The notes under the pieces were generated by a model. That model saw only the letters and a program-made list of their open reading frames with translations, searched no databases and had not been told where the DNA came from. The translations under genes were made by a program, and so were the position numbers. Shown piece after piece: positions 27,101-36,264 of a stretch of 64,000 bases of DNA. Each line of letters starts with the position of its first letter. The first letter of the stretch is position 1. Source of the DNA: UBA5543 sp964464965 (GTDB lineage: Bacteria; Bacteroidota; Bacteroidia; Chitinophagales; Chitinophagaceae). Location: positions 1 through 64,000 of the forward strand of contig CAYXHM010000006.1 in NCBI GenBank assembly GCA_964464965.1, in the 5' to 3' direction.

Positions 27101-28631
27101 AAGTTTAGACGCCTTCCGTCATTGTAAGGGTAACATCAATGTACTTACGGGCACTTTCAATCTTGCTGCATATGATAGAGAAAGGAAAGAGGTGAGGATG
27201 GAATTCGATTATATCATACATAATGTACCTAAAAGTAATGATAATGAATTATCAATAAAAGGAAGCAACGGCAAATTGTTCAGGGTGTTATATCCTTATG
27301 ACATCAGGAGGATAAATGTCGGCAGGGTGTTAAATTCAGGCAGCCTGTCGCTGAGCGATGCTATGGCAGAAGCAGGCGATAATTTTTCAGCTGCCACACA
27401 GTTGCAGTTTAAACAGAATGATGTGAGCCTGGTAGGTGGAAGGAATGTAGGCAATGGTATGACGATAGACAACGTAAAGTTATATACAGTACAGAATGAT
27501 GTACAGTTACTCCGGGTTGTATCTCCCTCTTTCCTTGAATGCGGGGTTACAGGTCCTGTACCGCTTACGGTTACCATCAGGAACGGGGTATCGCAGGTGC
27601 AGAACAATGTAAAGGTCAGCTACAGGCTTGATAATGGTGATGTTGTTACAGAAAACATTGCCTCCTTGTCAAGGAAAGAGAAACGGGATTACACATTCAG
27701 CAAATTGCTGGATATTACACAATCGGGCAGCCATAACATTGATGTATGGGTTAATGCAAATGGCGATACTTATAATAAAAATGATAGCATAATTAATTAC
27801 AGTGTCCGCAATCAGCCACTGGTTACGGTCTTCCCTTATTTAGAAGACTTTGAAAAAGATAACGGATATTGGTATGCAGATGGCATACATAGCTCCTGGG
27901 CTTATGGTACGCCAACAGCGCCCAAAATTAATAAAGCTGCCAGCGGGCAAAAAGCATGGGTCACAAATTTATCGGGCAACTATAACCCTGATGAAATATC
28001 TTATCTCTATACTCCCTGTTTCGATTTGACAGGTATGGATATGCCTATAGTAAGTTTTAAAATTGCGCTGGACATTGAGAATTGTAACGACATCCTCTGC
28101 GATGCGGCGTATATGGATTATTCGCTGGATGGAATAAAATGGGAGCGCCTGGGCAAACCGGGTGAAGGTACTAACTGGTACAACGACAGCATTTATTATA
28201 GCTGGACACTGGAGGACAAAACAGCCTGGCACCAGGCAGAATTACCCCTGCCATTGCTGACAGGAAACGTGCAGTTTAGGTTTGGAATACATACAGACCC
28301 AGGTTCTGAGAAAGAGGGTATAGGCATAGACGATTTCAGGATATTTAACCGTGTGTTTTTTATGCCGGACAATAACATCATCAGTATCAGTCCTAATCCA
28401 GCTACCGATGGCCTGGTAAATATTGAATGGGCTGCTGTGGCCGGTACCGAAATGAAAGTAGTAGTTACAGATATGACGGGTAGGGATATTTACACGCAGG
28501 ATGAGGTTGCACAGGAAGGCTATAATAAAACGACATTAAATACGCCCGCCGTATCTACAGGCATGTATTTTATTCGCATTACGATAGGTGATAAAGAGCA
28601 CCTGCGCAAGGTCATCTTCCGTCGCTCGTGA
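24111..28631 (+). CDS. S8 (subtilisin-like) serine protease, T9SS-secreted
   Basis: 1506 residues. Signal peptide to about residue 32 (HTSVIAQ), an N-terminal prodomain-like region to about 235, and a subtilisin domain with catalytic Asp249 (GIGDNTSG), His277 (NHGVHINGIAGG) and Ser446 (ASGTSMACPQVAGAAALL). Then a P-domain/CARDB-like stretch, fibronectin-like beta domains (e.g. VNIEWDAVQNATAYHV) and a CUB/MAM-like region with WERLGKPGEGTNWYN. The C-terminal 75 residues, IISISPNPATDG ... KVIFRRS, are a T9SS sorting domain. Expected to degrade extracellular protein. Only three bases separate its stop from the convergent FAD oxidoreductase. Confidence 0.92.
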   Translation: MIKRYLIGKHLAKGVILYSVLCMYMLHTSVIAQNIATPSIRLNNNVVVSNALTPVTWLADNTHSGKLPVQVLLQFQSLPSASAKAQLKDNGIILLDYLPGNVYTAIVHSLPPASVFQSSGISLIADVQPGWKISDELKQALTLQADFADVTVLFTGDYSRADIDAQFYELGAEIISERITMGYCHIKIPVDKVLQLAQWHHVSYMSSYRQDVPLNTYAKAMTRMHIAADNSTVGGYGLKGKGVAIGIGDNTSGVYHVDLSDRIINYNPQAYTNHGVHINGIAGGAGIVDPKGEGMASAATLTNHFFSDVLEATPFIASQHNAVATNNSYSASSGSCEYSGTYDVLSAGLDNLCNDYKNVFQVFAAANDGLFDCPPYPKGFATIAGGYQAAKNIIVVASTDKEYVNADNSSRGPLRDGRLKPEITAVGVDVISDTKNDEYLVASGTSMACPQVAGAAALLTERIRQLGGSFNPRSDVLKTLMINGATDIGIPGPDFRFGFGFLNVERSLIMLDSNRYFTNTVNNGAQVTHNITVPPGTGQLKITLCWHDVAASPLATTQLVNDLDLVVSEPGGALHNPLVLDPSPANINNPAIEKEDRLNNTEQVVIQNPAAGIYTAMVKGYSLPSGSRDYVLAYDFLPQGIHVKYPLANSAVNAADSVYVYWDAVNSNGVFSLEYSINNGTSWIAIDNNIPADRRHYKWMVPGGINSGKCLVRLSRASEQSVSGMFVINEQPTVRMSAIQCPGYVNIEWDAVQNATAYHVMRKSGPVLITVDTVTDTTYIFPGLALDSTYYVTVAPVIDGLQGYRAIAKKRKPSDGNCNGNISDGDLMVGVLESPATGRMFTETELTGNELLRVSVRNLDDVANAGYSLSYSINGAAWVTQNFSDPLPANDVKTISLPGVDLSEIGDYEIRMAVTNTSSVDNVPQNDSAVFYIAQLPNAPVTLDYTDDFESLLSFNVEKDTFGFSNGRRWDFQSTTDTGRIRSLVLQDVTISGQRSLSLDAFRHCKGNINVLTGTFNLAAYDRERKEVRMEFDYIIHNVPKSNDNELSIKGSNGKLFRVLYPYDIRRINVGRVLNSGSLSLSDAMAEAGDNFSAATQLQFKQNDVSLVGGRNVGNGMTIDNVKLYTVQNDVQLLRVVSPSFLECGVTGPVPLTVTIRNGVSQVQNNVKVSYRLDNGDVVTENIASLSRKEKRDYTFSKLLDITQSGSHNIDVWVNANGDTYNKNDSIINYSVRNQPLVTVFPYLEDFEKDNGYWYADGIHSSWAYGTPTAPKINKAASGQKAWVTNLSGNYNPDEISYLYTPCFDLTGMDMPIVSFKIALDIENCNDILCDAAYMDYSLDGIKWERLGKPGEGTNWYNDSIYYSWTLEDKTAWHQAELPLPLLTGNVQFRFGIHTDPGSEKEGIGIDDFRIFNRVFFMPDNNIISISPNPATDGLVNIEWAAVAGTEMKVVVTDMTGRDIYTQDEVAQEGYNKTTLNTPAVSTGMYFIRITIGDKEHLRKVIFRRS

Positions 28632-28634
28632 TGC

Positions 28635-29891
28635 TTACCTGTTAAAAAGGATATTAAAGTAGAAGGATGGTTTCCGCAACTGGTCGCGAAGGTCCAGGTC
28701 TGTAAACATGCAACTGATGGTCTTACTTAACGATGGACTTTTCTCTGCCTTGTTTACTACCAGGTTAAACAGCCAGGGGTAGCGGCAGAGTTTCTGCATG
28801 GTAGTGCCCAGCTTTAGCTCGTCTCCCAGCCTTTTATACAGCACATCATCATATTGTTGCTTAAGAAATTCTTTGTCAAACTTATCCTTGTCCAGCGCTT
28901 CTGTAATAGCCGCTGCTGCCAGCATACCACTATATAATGCGTTGCCGATACCTTCACCGCTAAAGGGGTCTATCAGGCTGGCGGCATCACCCGTCAGTAA
29001 AAAGTTATCGCCGGATACCGGTTGTTGTACCATACCCATCGGCAATCCCCAGCCTTGTATCTTTCCTTTCAGTTCTGCGTCTTTAAACCTCGGGCTTATG
29101 TTTGGGTTGTTTTTAATCGCATCCAGCATACGCTCCCGCAGGTTTATTTTCTTTTTGCGTATGGTTTCAGAAAGTATGCCTACACCAACATTGGCCATAC
29201 CATTGGGTAAGGGGAATATCCAGAAATAACCCGGCAATACTTCAGGTAAAAAATGTAGTTCTATAAAATTTTCACCATGCATACCGGTCACCCCTTCGTA
29301 ATAGGCACGCAACCCCACGGCCGATGTTTTGTCTGTGGTATGGTTGCTCAAAAATTGCTTGCGTACCATGCTCTTGTCTCCATCGGCACCTACTATTATG
29401 GGGGCTGTTACAATATACTCCTGCCCGTTTTGTACAAAAGCTACTGTTACTTTCCCAGCCTCACGATTAATGTTTTTTATCGTTGCCTGCTGGTATATCT
29501 TATTGTGTGTTGTTGGGAGTTTCTCAAACAGGAAGTTGTCAAAGATTAACCTCGGGGTAGTAAATCCCGGCGCCTGTTCTCCCGGTTGTTTCGATGGGTT
29601 GAACGGAATATGTAATGGCTTGCCGTTTGGCGCGACGAAAATAATACCGTGGCTGGGCGTGAACTTTTCAGCCTGTAAAAATATTTCCTGCAGCCACTCA
29701 GGATTTGCCTTACGAAGGACAAAAGCTGTCTTCCCGCTACAGGCATCACCACATACTTTATCCCTGGGAAAAAGATCTTTTTCAATAATAATATGAGATA
29801 TGCCTGCCTTAGACAGGTACATGGACGTGCCTGCCCCTGATGGGCCTGCTCCAAGAATAATTGCTGATGTATCTATATGTATAGGTGTCAT
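28635..29891 (-). CDS. NAD(P)/FAD-dependent oxidoreductase, geranylgeranyl-reductase-like
   Basis: 418 residues. FAD-binding GAGPSGAG near residues 14-21, then KVCGDACSGK, the second FAD motif IIVGADGDKSMVRK and GDAASLIDPFSGEGIGNAL (about 297-315). The last helices fit the geranylgeranyl reductase family, which reduces or hydroxylates isoprenoid or aromatic substrates; related enzymes occur in flexirubin gene sets. ATG 29891 places the GxGxxG at the usual distance; the frame is open to 29924. Diverges from a PadR regulator, which may control it. Confidence 0.85.
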   Translation of the reverse strand: MTPIHIDTSAIILGAGPSGAGTSMYLSKAGISHIIIEKDLFPRDKVCGDACSGKTAFVLRKANPEWLQEIFLQAEKFTPSHGIIFVAPNGKPLHIPFNPSKQPGEQAPGFTTPRLIFDNFLFEKLPTTHNKIYQQATIKNINREAGKVTVAFVQNGQEYIVTAPIIVGADGDKSMVRKQFLSNHTTDKTSAVGLRAYYEGVTGMHGENFIELHFLPEVLPGYFWIFPLPNGMANVGVGILSETIRKKKINLRERMLDAIKNNPNISPRFKDAELKGKIQGWGLPMGMVQQPVSGDNFLLTGDAASLIDPFSGEGIGNALYSGMLAAAAITEALDKDKFDKEFLKQQYDDVLYKRLGDELKLGTTMQKLCRYPWLFNLVVNKAEKSPSLSKTISCMFTDLDLRDQLRKPSFYFNILFNR

Positions 29892-29957
29892 TTTTCTTTT
29901 GAAAGTGCCAAATATAGCTGCCAAATATCACTTTCACTTGATTATTTAAATTTTATG

Positions 29958-29972
29958 CCTAATTTTATTAGG
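29958..29972. promoter_or_regulatory. Candidate PadR operator (palindrome)
   Basis: CCTAA-TTTTA-TTAGG: perfect five-base arms around a five-base A/T spacer, six bases before the padR start and within the divergent intergenic region. PadR regulators often bind such palindromes at their own promoter; binding is inferred. Confidence 0.4.
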
Positions 29973-29978
29973 TATAGC

Positions 29979-30314
29979 ATGGACAGTAAAATTATCAAAG
30001 GAAGCCTCACTGCAATCATCCTGAAGCTGCTGGAAGATAACAGCCGTATGTATGGGTATGAAATGACCAAAGCAGTGAAAGAACGTTCAAAAGATAAGAT
30101 GCAGCTTACAGAGGCTGCTCTTTATCCGGCATTGCATAAACTGGTTGAAGAGGGGCTACTGGACACTACTACAGAAATGGTAGAAGGCAGGATGAGGAAA
30201 TACTATTCCCTGACTAAAAAAGGCAAAAAAGAAACGGACATTAAAATTGAAGCATTAAAAAATGCGTTGGAATCTTTACAGAATATATTAAATCCAAATA
30301 TTGCAAATGGATAA
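29979..30314 (+). CDS. PadR family transcriptional regulator
   Basis: 111 residues, short winged-helix regulator. IIKGSLTAIILKLLEDNSRMYGYEM (residues 4-28) and LTEAALYPALHKLVEEGLL with the wing TTEMVEGRMRKYYSLTKKGKKE are the PadR signature. No C-terminal PadR-C domain apart from a helix (about 90-105), as in subfamily 2. Start ATG 29979 chosen over the in-frame upstream 29877, which would overlap the divergent oxidoreductase. Its stop overlaps the next gene by eight bases (ATGGATAA), so the two are translationally coupled. The membrane partner is the likely target or sensor. Confidence 0.9.
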   Translation: MDSKIIKGSLTAIILKLLEDNSRMYGYEMTKAVKERSKDKMQLTEAALYPALHKLVEEGLLDTTTEMVEGRMRKYYSLTKKGKKETDIKIEALKNALESLQNILNPNIANG

Positions 30315-31014
30315 GCTGACACTTACAACCGGGCAACTGAAAGAACTAAAAAAGTATATAGAGTCCCGCGGTTTCAGGGAGCCTTTAATCGTCATGGAGA
30401 TACTCGACCACTTTGCCTGCCTGGTTGAAGAAAAGATGCAGGCAGACCCGCGGCTGACATTGGCAGAGGCTATGCAACAGGCGCACGCAGGTTTTGGTGT
30501 ACGTGGCTTTAAGTCACTTGCTGATGCTGCTGATAATGAGCGCAACAAAAAGTTTACAAAGGTATTCAAAACAAAACTACGGGCACTGGTATTCAACCCC
30601 TTAGCGGCTGTAACAATCGTATTGTTTGCTATATTTTGCTATAGGGCATATTCATGGGTATTGCCTCTCCAGGGCGGGTGGTTCAATGGTGCATATGCAG
30701 TATCGTTTAACTTTATAATTATATATGCTGTTGGTATGATTGCAATCAACCGCCAGGTACCGGACAGGGCAGCCAGGTACAACTCGGGCTATGCCTCGTT
30801 GGCCAATAACGGATATAGCTGGATAATATTTGTGCTGGTTATGACGTTCCCTAAATATCCTTATCCCGCTATTGCAGTATGGCCTTTTGCACTGGGGGCA
30901 TCACTCCTTACTACTTATCTTGTGGTTCATATGATAGCGCAGTACCGCACCGTAGTGCATGTTGTGAAACAAAACAGGCATATCACAGATATGTATATGG
31001 AGCTTGACTCATGA
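30307..31014 (+). CDS. Membrane protein coupled to PadR
   Basis: 235 residues. The N-terminal 80 residues are soluble and helical (LKELKKYIESRGFREPLIVMEILDHFACLVEEKM), then four to five hydrophobic segments (about 100-115, 130-150, 175-190, 195-215) and a charged tail. The N-terminal helix pattern recurs in Bacteroidota membrane proteins next to PadR, comparable in arrangement to DUF1700/DUF1129 proteins behind PadR in Firmicutes, but I recognise no named domain. ATG 30307 overlaps the padR stop. Confidence 0.7.
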   Translation: MDKLTLTTGQLKELKKYIESRGFREPLIVMEILDHFACLVEEKMQADPRLTLAEAMQQAHAGFGVRGFKSLADAADNERNKKFTKVFKTKLRALVFNPLAAVTIVLFAIFCYRAYSWVLPLQGGWFNGAYAVSFNFIIIYAVGMIAINRQVPDRAARYNSGYASLANNGYSWIIFVLVMTFPKYPYPAIAVWPFALGASLLTTYLVVHMIAQYRTVVHVVKQNRHITDMYMELDS

Positions 31015-31109
31015 AATATTCAGATGCAGGTCTGCACCAAATTGTAGCTTAACGATTATAAAAACTGCATAATCTTTGATGTTTCGGCCATTTAAGTAAA
31101 AGATTTCCT

Positions 31110-31117
31110 TAAATTTG
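31110..31117 (+). promoter_or_regulatory. Probable -7 element of the nusB transcript
   Basis: TAAATTTG fits TAnnTTTG and lies 28 bases before the nusB ATG. No clear -33 TTG. Confidence 0.4.
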
Positions 31118-31144
31118 CGCCCCAAACAGGTTCTTACATAGGTT

Positions 31145-32080
31145 ATGATAGGTCGCAGAAATATCAGGGTAAAGGTGATGCAAACGTTATATACGCTTGC
31201 CACAACAGGAACAACAGGCCTTGATGAGCAGAAGAAGTTAGGTATATCATTACTGGACGATAAGATATCCCGTTTTTTAGACCTGTTCGTTATAGCAGTA
31301 CTCTACACAGCTAAGGTGGCGCAATACGCTGAAAAAGATGCAGGAAAAAGAGCATCTAAATACCTGCCCACAGCAGACGATCTGAATGTTAATACAAAAA
31401 TTGCCGGCAACGAATTTTTGTGGAAGATACTGGATAACGAAACGTTCATTGAAAAGATAAAGGACAAAAACATCAGCCGTTACCTGGATGACGAACTTGT
31501 AAAGAAAATCTACAAGAAGTTTGCTGATACAGATGAGTATAAAACATACATCTCTTCACGTGAACGCGACCCTAAATCAGAACTGGGTATTATCAGGTTC
31601 CTGTGGGAAGATAAGATATATGGTGATGAGTCTGTTATGGAACATTTTACAGACGACCTGCCGGAATGGGAAGACGATATTGACATGATAAAAATACTCA
31701 TGGACAATTTCTTCAAAAGCAACTCCAAGGTCAACTTCCTGAAACTCATTACAGCTGAAAAAAATGAGTATGCGCGTGACCTGTTAAACACTACGATTGA
31801 GAAAGAGCAGTTTTGTACAGAATTAATACAACCCAAACTTATTAACTGGGATGCGGAAAGGGTAGCTCTGATAGATATGTTGCTGTTGCGTATGGGCGTG
31901 TCTGAATTACTGTATTTCCCTACTATACCCACAAAGGTCACCATCAATGAGTATATAGAGCTGGCAAAGTTATATAGTACACCGCAGAGCGGACAATTTG
32001 TAAACGGCGTGCTGGATAATATACTGAAAGACCTTACCAGGGATAACAAAATTCATAAAGAACAAAGAAACACTAAGTAA
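31145..32080 (+). CDS. nusB: Transcription antitermination factor NusB
   Basis: 311 residues, the long Bacteroidota form. MIGRRNIRVKVMQTLYTLAT at the N-terminus and, in the C-terminal half, DWDAERVALIDMLLLRMGVSELLYFPTIPTKVTINEYIELAKLYSTPQ region with the family's RxxLLRxGxxELL pattern and NGVLDNILKDL. NusB binds boxA of rRNA leaders with NusE. The first 28 residues match the NusB start; the middle, about residues 40-190, is an insert seen in this phylum. It heads a run with a DUF1573 lipoprotein, yajC and coaE. Confidence 0.92.
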   Translation: MIGRRNIRVKVMQTLYTLATTGTTGLDEQKKLGISLLDDKISRFLDLFVIAVLYTAKVAQYAEKDAGKRASKYLPTADDLNVNTKIAGNEFLWKILDNETFIEKIKDKNISRYLDDELVKKIYKKFADTDEYKTYISSRERDPKSELGIIRFLWEDKIYGDESVMEHFTDDLPEWEDDIDMIKILMDNFFKSNSKVNFLKLITAEKNEYARDLLNTTIEKEQFCTELIQPKLINWDAERVALIDMLLLRMGVSELLYFPTIPTKVTINEYIELAKLYSTPQSGQFVNGVLDNILKDLTRDNKIHKEQRNTK

Positions 32081-32091
32081 CACATAGTGAT

Positions 32092-32559
32092 ATGAAAGCG
32101 TATTTGTTTGTATTGATAATCATCACATTGTCTGCCTGTGCAGGTGGAGATAAACCCGGAACTAAAAATACAGGGCTGCTCTCTACAGGTATGGTCAAGA
32201 ATCCATACTCTGCCAGTGGGTTGGATACATCTGCATACAACAAACTACCCACCATGGATTTTACAGATACCCTGCACGATTTCGGGTGGATGACTGAGGG
32301 TGCCAAAGCCACGCATACTTTTGAGTTTAAAAATAACGGAAATACACCCCTTATCATCAGCAGCGCTGCGGGGTCTTGTGGTTGCACCATTGCAGATTAT
32401 CCTAAAGAGCCGGTTGCGCCGGGTGCTACAGGAAAGATAAATGTTGCGTTTAGCTCTGCGGAAAAAATGGGCCACGTAGAAAAATCGGTATCAGTTACTA
32501 CAAACTCAAAAAGAAGCGTGCATGTGCTTTACATAAAAGCAGATGTAAAACCTGAATAA
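32092..32559 (+). CDS. DUF1573 lipoprotein
   Basis: 155 residues. Lipobox LSAC (Cys16). DUF1573 pattern: HDFGWMTEGAKATHTFEFKN (residues about 62-81), GNTPLIISSAAGSCGCTIADYP with the conserved SCGC, and PGATGKINVAFSS. It is an Ig-like fold common in Bacteroidota periplasm or outer membrane; function unknown. Eleven bases after nusB and 40 before yajC, so it probably belongs to the same transcript. Confidence 0.85.
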   Translation: MKAYLFVLIIITLSACAGGDKPGTKNTGLLSTGMVKNPYSASGLDTSAYNKLPTMDFTDTLHDFGWMTEGAKATHTFEFKNNGNTPLIISSAAGSCGCTIADYPKEPVAPGATGKINVAFSSAEKMGHVEKSVSVTTNSKRSVHVLYIKADVKPE

Positions 32560-32599
32560 GAGAACTTATAATTTTTTAAATAATAAATAGTAAATAATA

Positions 32600-32956
32600 A
32601 TGTTAGTACAACTAGAAACAGTAATGTTACAGACACCGGGCGGTGCAGGCGGTTTTCAGCTTATCTTCCTGGTAGGTATGATAGGCGTGATGTATTTCTT
32701 TATGATACGCCCGCAGGCAAAACGCGCAAAAGAACAAAAGAAATTTGCAGCGTCTATAGGCACAGGGGAAAAAATCATTACCACTGCAGGTATTCACGGT
32801 ACGGTAAAACGTGTTAACGAAGACGGTACTTTGCAACTGGAGATAAACCACGGTACTTTCATGACGATAGAAACCTCTGCGGTATCTATGGAAATGACCA
32901 ACGCTTACCGTAAGAAAACACAAACTCCGGTAGCTATTGAAGAAGCTAAAAAATAA
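32600..32956 (+). CDS. yajC: Preprotein translocase subunit YajC
   Basis: 118 residues. One transmembrane helix (residues 16-36, FQLIFLVGMIGVMYFFMIRPQ) followed by the soluble region with QKKFAASIGTGEKIITTAGIHGTVKRVNEDGTLQLEI. YajC associates with SecDF and Sec translocon in the inner membrane. The first few residues before the helix (MLVQLETVMLQTP) are short and plausible. Same strand as nusB and coaE. Confidence 0.93.
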   Translation: MLVQLETVMLQTPGGAGGFQLIFLVGMIGVMYFFMIRPQAKRAKEQKKFAASIGTGEKIITTAGIHGTVKRVNEDGTLQLEINHGTFMTIETSAVSMEMTNAYRKKTQTPVAIEEAKK

Positions 32957-32972
32957 TTTTTAAACTGTACAC

Positions 32973-33557
32973 ATGCTGAAAGTAGGAATTACAGGAGGCA
33001 TAGGAGCAGGTAAGTCTGTAGTATGCCGGGTGTTTACAACACTCGGCATACCTGTGTTTGATGCAGACAGAGCGGCTAAAATGCTGATGGAAAATGATGC
33101 AGTAGTAAAGGCCGGTATATCTGCACTCTTTGGTAGTGAGATATTTACAGGTGATAAACTGAACAGGGAGCAACTGGCAGCTATGGTTTTTGCTGACCCA
33201 TCACTACTACTACTACTTAATGCAATAGTACACCCCGCCACAATTGAGCATGGCCGTAAATGGATGGCCGCACAAACCGCGCCATATACAATTAAGGAAG
33301 CCGCTATTTTATTCGAAAGCGGCAGCCACAAAGAAATGGACCTTGTGATAGGCGTCTTCGCACCGCCTGAACTACGCATGAAACGTGCAATAGAAAGGCC
33401 CGGGATGACACGCGAAAAGGTACTGCAGCGTATGGCTAACCAGATGAGCGATGAAGAAAAAATTAAACTGTGCGACTATATTATTACCAATGATGGGGTA
33501 CAGGCACTTATACCACAGGTTGTAGCATTACATAAAACTATTCTTACACGTTCTTAA
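32973..33557 (+). CDS. coaE: Dephospho-CoA kinase
   Basis: 194 residues. Phosphorylates the ribose of dephospho-CoA, last step of CoA biosynthesis. P-loop GGIGAGKS at residues 8-15, DADRAAKML, and the LID/CoA region (NAIVHPATIEHGRKW, FESGSHKEMDLVIGVFAPPE). Ends in a four-base overlap with the convergent M1 peptidase gene. Sixteen bases after yajC. Confidence 0.93.
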   Translation: MLKVGITGGIGAGKSVVCRVFTTLGIPVFDADRAAKMLMENDAVVKAGISALFGSEIFTGDKLNREQLAAMVFADPSLLLLLNAIVHPATIEHGRKWMAAQTAPYTIKEAAILFESGSHKEMDLVIGVFAPPELRMKRAIERPGMTREKVLQRMANQMSDEEKIKLCDYIITNDGVQALIPQVVALHKTILTRS

Positions 33558-36139
33558 GATTTCTTACCTGTAAGCTCCGCTGTTTTGTTTTTGTAAGTTG
33601 CCTTATTGTCTTCATCAGTTTCCTGTCCTTCTAACCGGGACAATGTTTTCAATATCATATTCAACCTGGTATTCGCCTTTGCTACATCAGCTTTCGTATT
33701 AGCATCACGTACTTCATTTTTAAAGAACTGCCCGGCATCAAATATGTTCGCTGATATTGCTGTACGGTAAGGTGCTATCGCTTCAGATGCTGTCATATAT
33801 TCTACCGCATCCAGCGCTACTTTAAACGCCTGGTCAGACGGGGTGTTAGTCATGTAGTCATACATGCTGTACGAGAAGCTTATTTTGTCTTTTGCTCCCA
33901 TCAGATATTGCTGCTTTTTTATCAGCACTGTATCTGTGGCATTTGCTTCCTGGCCTATCACGTCCCATACCTGCATTTCAAGTTCACCTGCGGGTTGTGT
34001 GGCATATATACTCTTCGCTAGGCTATATGCGGTGTCCTTATTAAATTTCATGATGCCTTCCAGTGCCGCACCGGCTACTTTATAAGACTCGTCGTTCAGT
34101 GCCGTGTACATATCATTCACAGAAGATTTTACACCCCACGCAGTCAGTAAATCAAATGCTGCTGCTCTTACATGGTTAGACTGGTCTTTGGTAAGCTTTA
34201 CTACATCTGGTGTAAGCGCATTTTGTACTGTTGCAGCTTTTTGCGATGCCAGGTAGTGTAGTGCGTATACTTTTATATGTTCCAGGTCGTCCGCAAGAGC
34301 AGCCTTGTACATTTGTTGTATCGTTGTATTATCTGTCCTTTTAGCATTGGTCATTAATGCTCTTGCTTTTGCAATGAAATCTTCTTTCTCTGTCAGTTGG
34401 AAGCACCTTAGCCAGTGTTCAAGGGTTTTGTTGTCATATATTGCGCCTACCAGCCAATGCTCTGCATCTGCAAATATTGCAGGCTGCTGGCTGTCATAGT
34501 ACGGATAGGTGACCGTTACTATTCTCTTATCGAGCGTTACCATATCGCTAAAGGTATTTCCCTTGCTCACCACGTTTATCTTCAGCGGCAGTTCATATAT
34601 TTTGCTTTGCTTTTGCTCCAGTGTTATTTTTACCTGCTTCTTTGCATCATCAAAATCATAGGTCACATTTAAAACAGGATGCCCGCCCCTGAAATACCAC
34701 TGGTTGAAGAACCAGTTCCAGTCTTTACCTGTTGCCTTTTCTACAGCCAGCCTCCAGTGGTGTGTTTCAGCAGGTTGCAGTGCGTTTTCTGTAAGGTATA
34801 TATTCATAGCGCTGTAAAAGGCGCTATCGCCCATTAGTCCATGCATGTAGTGTAGTATGCTTGCCCCTTTCTGGTAAGATATACGGTCAAACATGTCGTC
34901 TTTTCTCTTATAGTGAAAACGTGTAAGGGGCTCATCATTTTTTTCTGTCTGGTTCATATACAGAATCATATCTTCAAAGCCCAGCTTTTGGGCAGATGCT
35001 ACGCCATATTTATACTTCCGCCACATTTGTTCCCCATAAGTCGCAAAAGATTCGTTCAGCGTCAGGTTCGACCAAGATTCAGCGGTCACATAATCGCCAA
35101 ACCATTGGTGGAACAGCTCGTGAGAAACTATGTCTTCATAGTCAACGTCCATTATCTCGCGGCTGGTCTGGTTTATAAATTCACCAAATACGGTGGCAGA
35201 TGTATTTTCCATAGCACCCGATACGTAATCGCGTACAACCACCTGGCTGTATTTATTCCATGGATAAGGTACACCGGTTATGTTTGAGAAGAATTCCATC
35301 ATCTCAGGAGTATTCCTGAACATATCCGGCGCATAGGGTGCAAATTCAGGTTCTACATAGTAGTTCACTTTTTTGCCTCTCCATTCCTTGTCTTCCACTA
35401 CTTTATAATTACCTATGGCAAACATCATCACATATGGTTGTATGTCTTTGTCCATTACCCATGTATCTGTACGTGTGCCCCGTTCTTTTGTTGTGCTACC
35501 CGTAAACATACCATTGCTCAGTGTAGTAAAGCTGTCGGGCACTGTTAGCTGTATGCTGGTGGTAAAGCGTTCATTAGGTTTGTCGAATGTTGGTACCCAG
35601 AAGGAGTTTGATTCCGTTTCACCCTGTGTCCATATCTGGCTGGGTTTATAGGGTACAGACTGGTCTGTGTTTATAAAATAAAGCCCTTTATCATCAGATA
35701 TGGCCTTGCCGCCAGAGGTGGCTTTGGCATAGGGCATCGCTTTATAGGTTATGTCAAGCCGTACGGACTCTGTCCGGTGGTAAAGACGGTCAAGGTAGAT
35801 GGTCAGGCTATCGTTACTGTAGTTTATCCGTGCCTTATCGCCATTTACAGTTACGTTAGCAATGTTCATGCTTTTTGCATCAAGCACTATTTTATCGCTG
35901 CTATAGAAATAAGGATGCATATCTATTAACGCCCTGCCATTAGCTGTTTTCTCTGCCAGGTTGAAGTCAAGAGACACAGCAGTATGTGTGATGTCCCAGT
36001 TCATGGTAGCCGTAGCCCGGTAGGCGTCATCTGTGGCATTTACAGTTACTCCTTCCAGCATCACAGTTTTAGCATTTTTCCTGCTGCTGCTGCACGCGGC
36101 TACCAGTAACACTGTTATTATTAATATAAAGCGGCTCAT
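33554..36139 (-). CDS. M1 family metallopeptidase (aminopeptidase N-like)
   Basis: 861 residues, exported lipoprotein (lipobox VAAC, Cys16). N-terminal beta domain 45-215, then the exopeptidase motif GAMEN (in VSGAMENTSATVFGEF) and the zinc site HELFHQWFGDY with the downstream glutamate in NLTLNESFATYGEQM. The C-terminal 350 residues are helical HEAT-like repeats as in M1 enzymes. Hydrolyses N-terminal residues of peptides in the periplasm. Single gene. Confidence 0.93.
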   Translation of the reverse strand: MSRFILIITVLLVAACSSSRKNAKTVMLEGVTVNATDDAYRATATMNWDITHTAVSLDFNLAEKTANGRALIDMHPYFYSSDKIVLDAKSMNIANVTVNGDKARINYSNDSLTIYLDRLYHRTESVRLDITYKAMPYAKATSGGKAISDDKGLYFINTDQSVPYKPSQIWTQGETESNSFWVPTFDKPNERFTTSIQLTVPDSFTTLSNGMFTGSTTKERGTRTDTWVMDKDIQPYVMMFAIGNYKVVEDKEWRGKKVNYYVEPEFAPYAPDMFRNTPEMMEFFSNITGVPYPWNKYSQVVVRDYVSGAMENTSATVFGEFINQTSREIMDVDYEDIVSHELFHQWFGDYVTAESWSNLTLNESFATYGEQMWRKYKYGVASAQKLGFEDMILYMNQTEKNDEPLTRFHYKRKDDMFDRISYQKGASILHYMHGLMGDSAFYSAMNIYLTENALQPAETHHWRLAVEKATGKDWNWFFNQWYFRGGHPVLNVTYDFDDAKKQVKITLEQKQSKIYELPLKINVVSKGNTFSDMVTLDKRIVTVTYPYYDSQQPAIFADAEHWLVGAIYDNKTLEHWLRCFQLTEKEDFIAKARALMTNAKRTDNTTIQQMYKAALADDLEHIKVYALHYLASQKAATVQNALTPDVVKLTKDQSNHVRAAAFDLLTAWGVKSSVNDMYTALNDESYKVAGAALEGIMKFNKDTAYSLAKSIYATQPAGELEMQVWDVIGQEANATDTVLIKKQQYLMGAKDKISFSYSMYDYMTNTPSDQAFKVALDAVEYMTASEAIAPYRTAISANIFDAGQFFKNEVRDANTKADVAKANTRLNMILKTLSRLEGQETDEDNKATYKNKTAELTGKKS

Positions 36140-36264
36140 TTTTATTATGCTTAAAATATTTTGGTGGTAATATTAGGCAATACTTATTACTTCACATTAA
36201 CCCCACATAGGGGTATTTGCTATTTACGAATGAAAAACGCCCTGAAAAGCACATAATTAATGAT

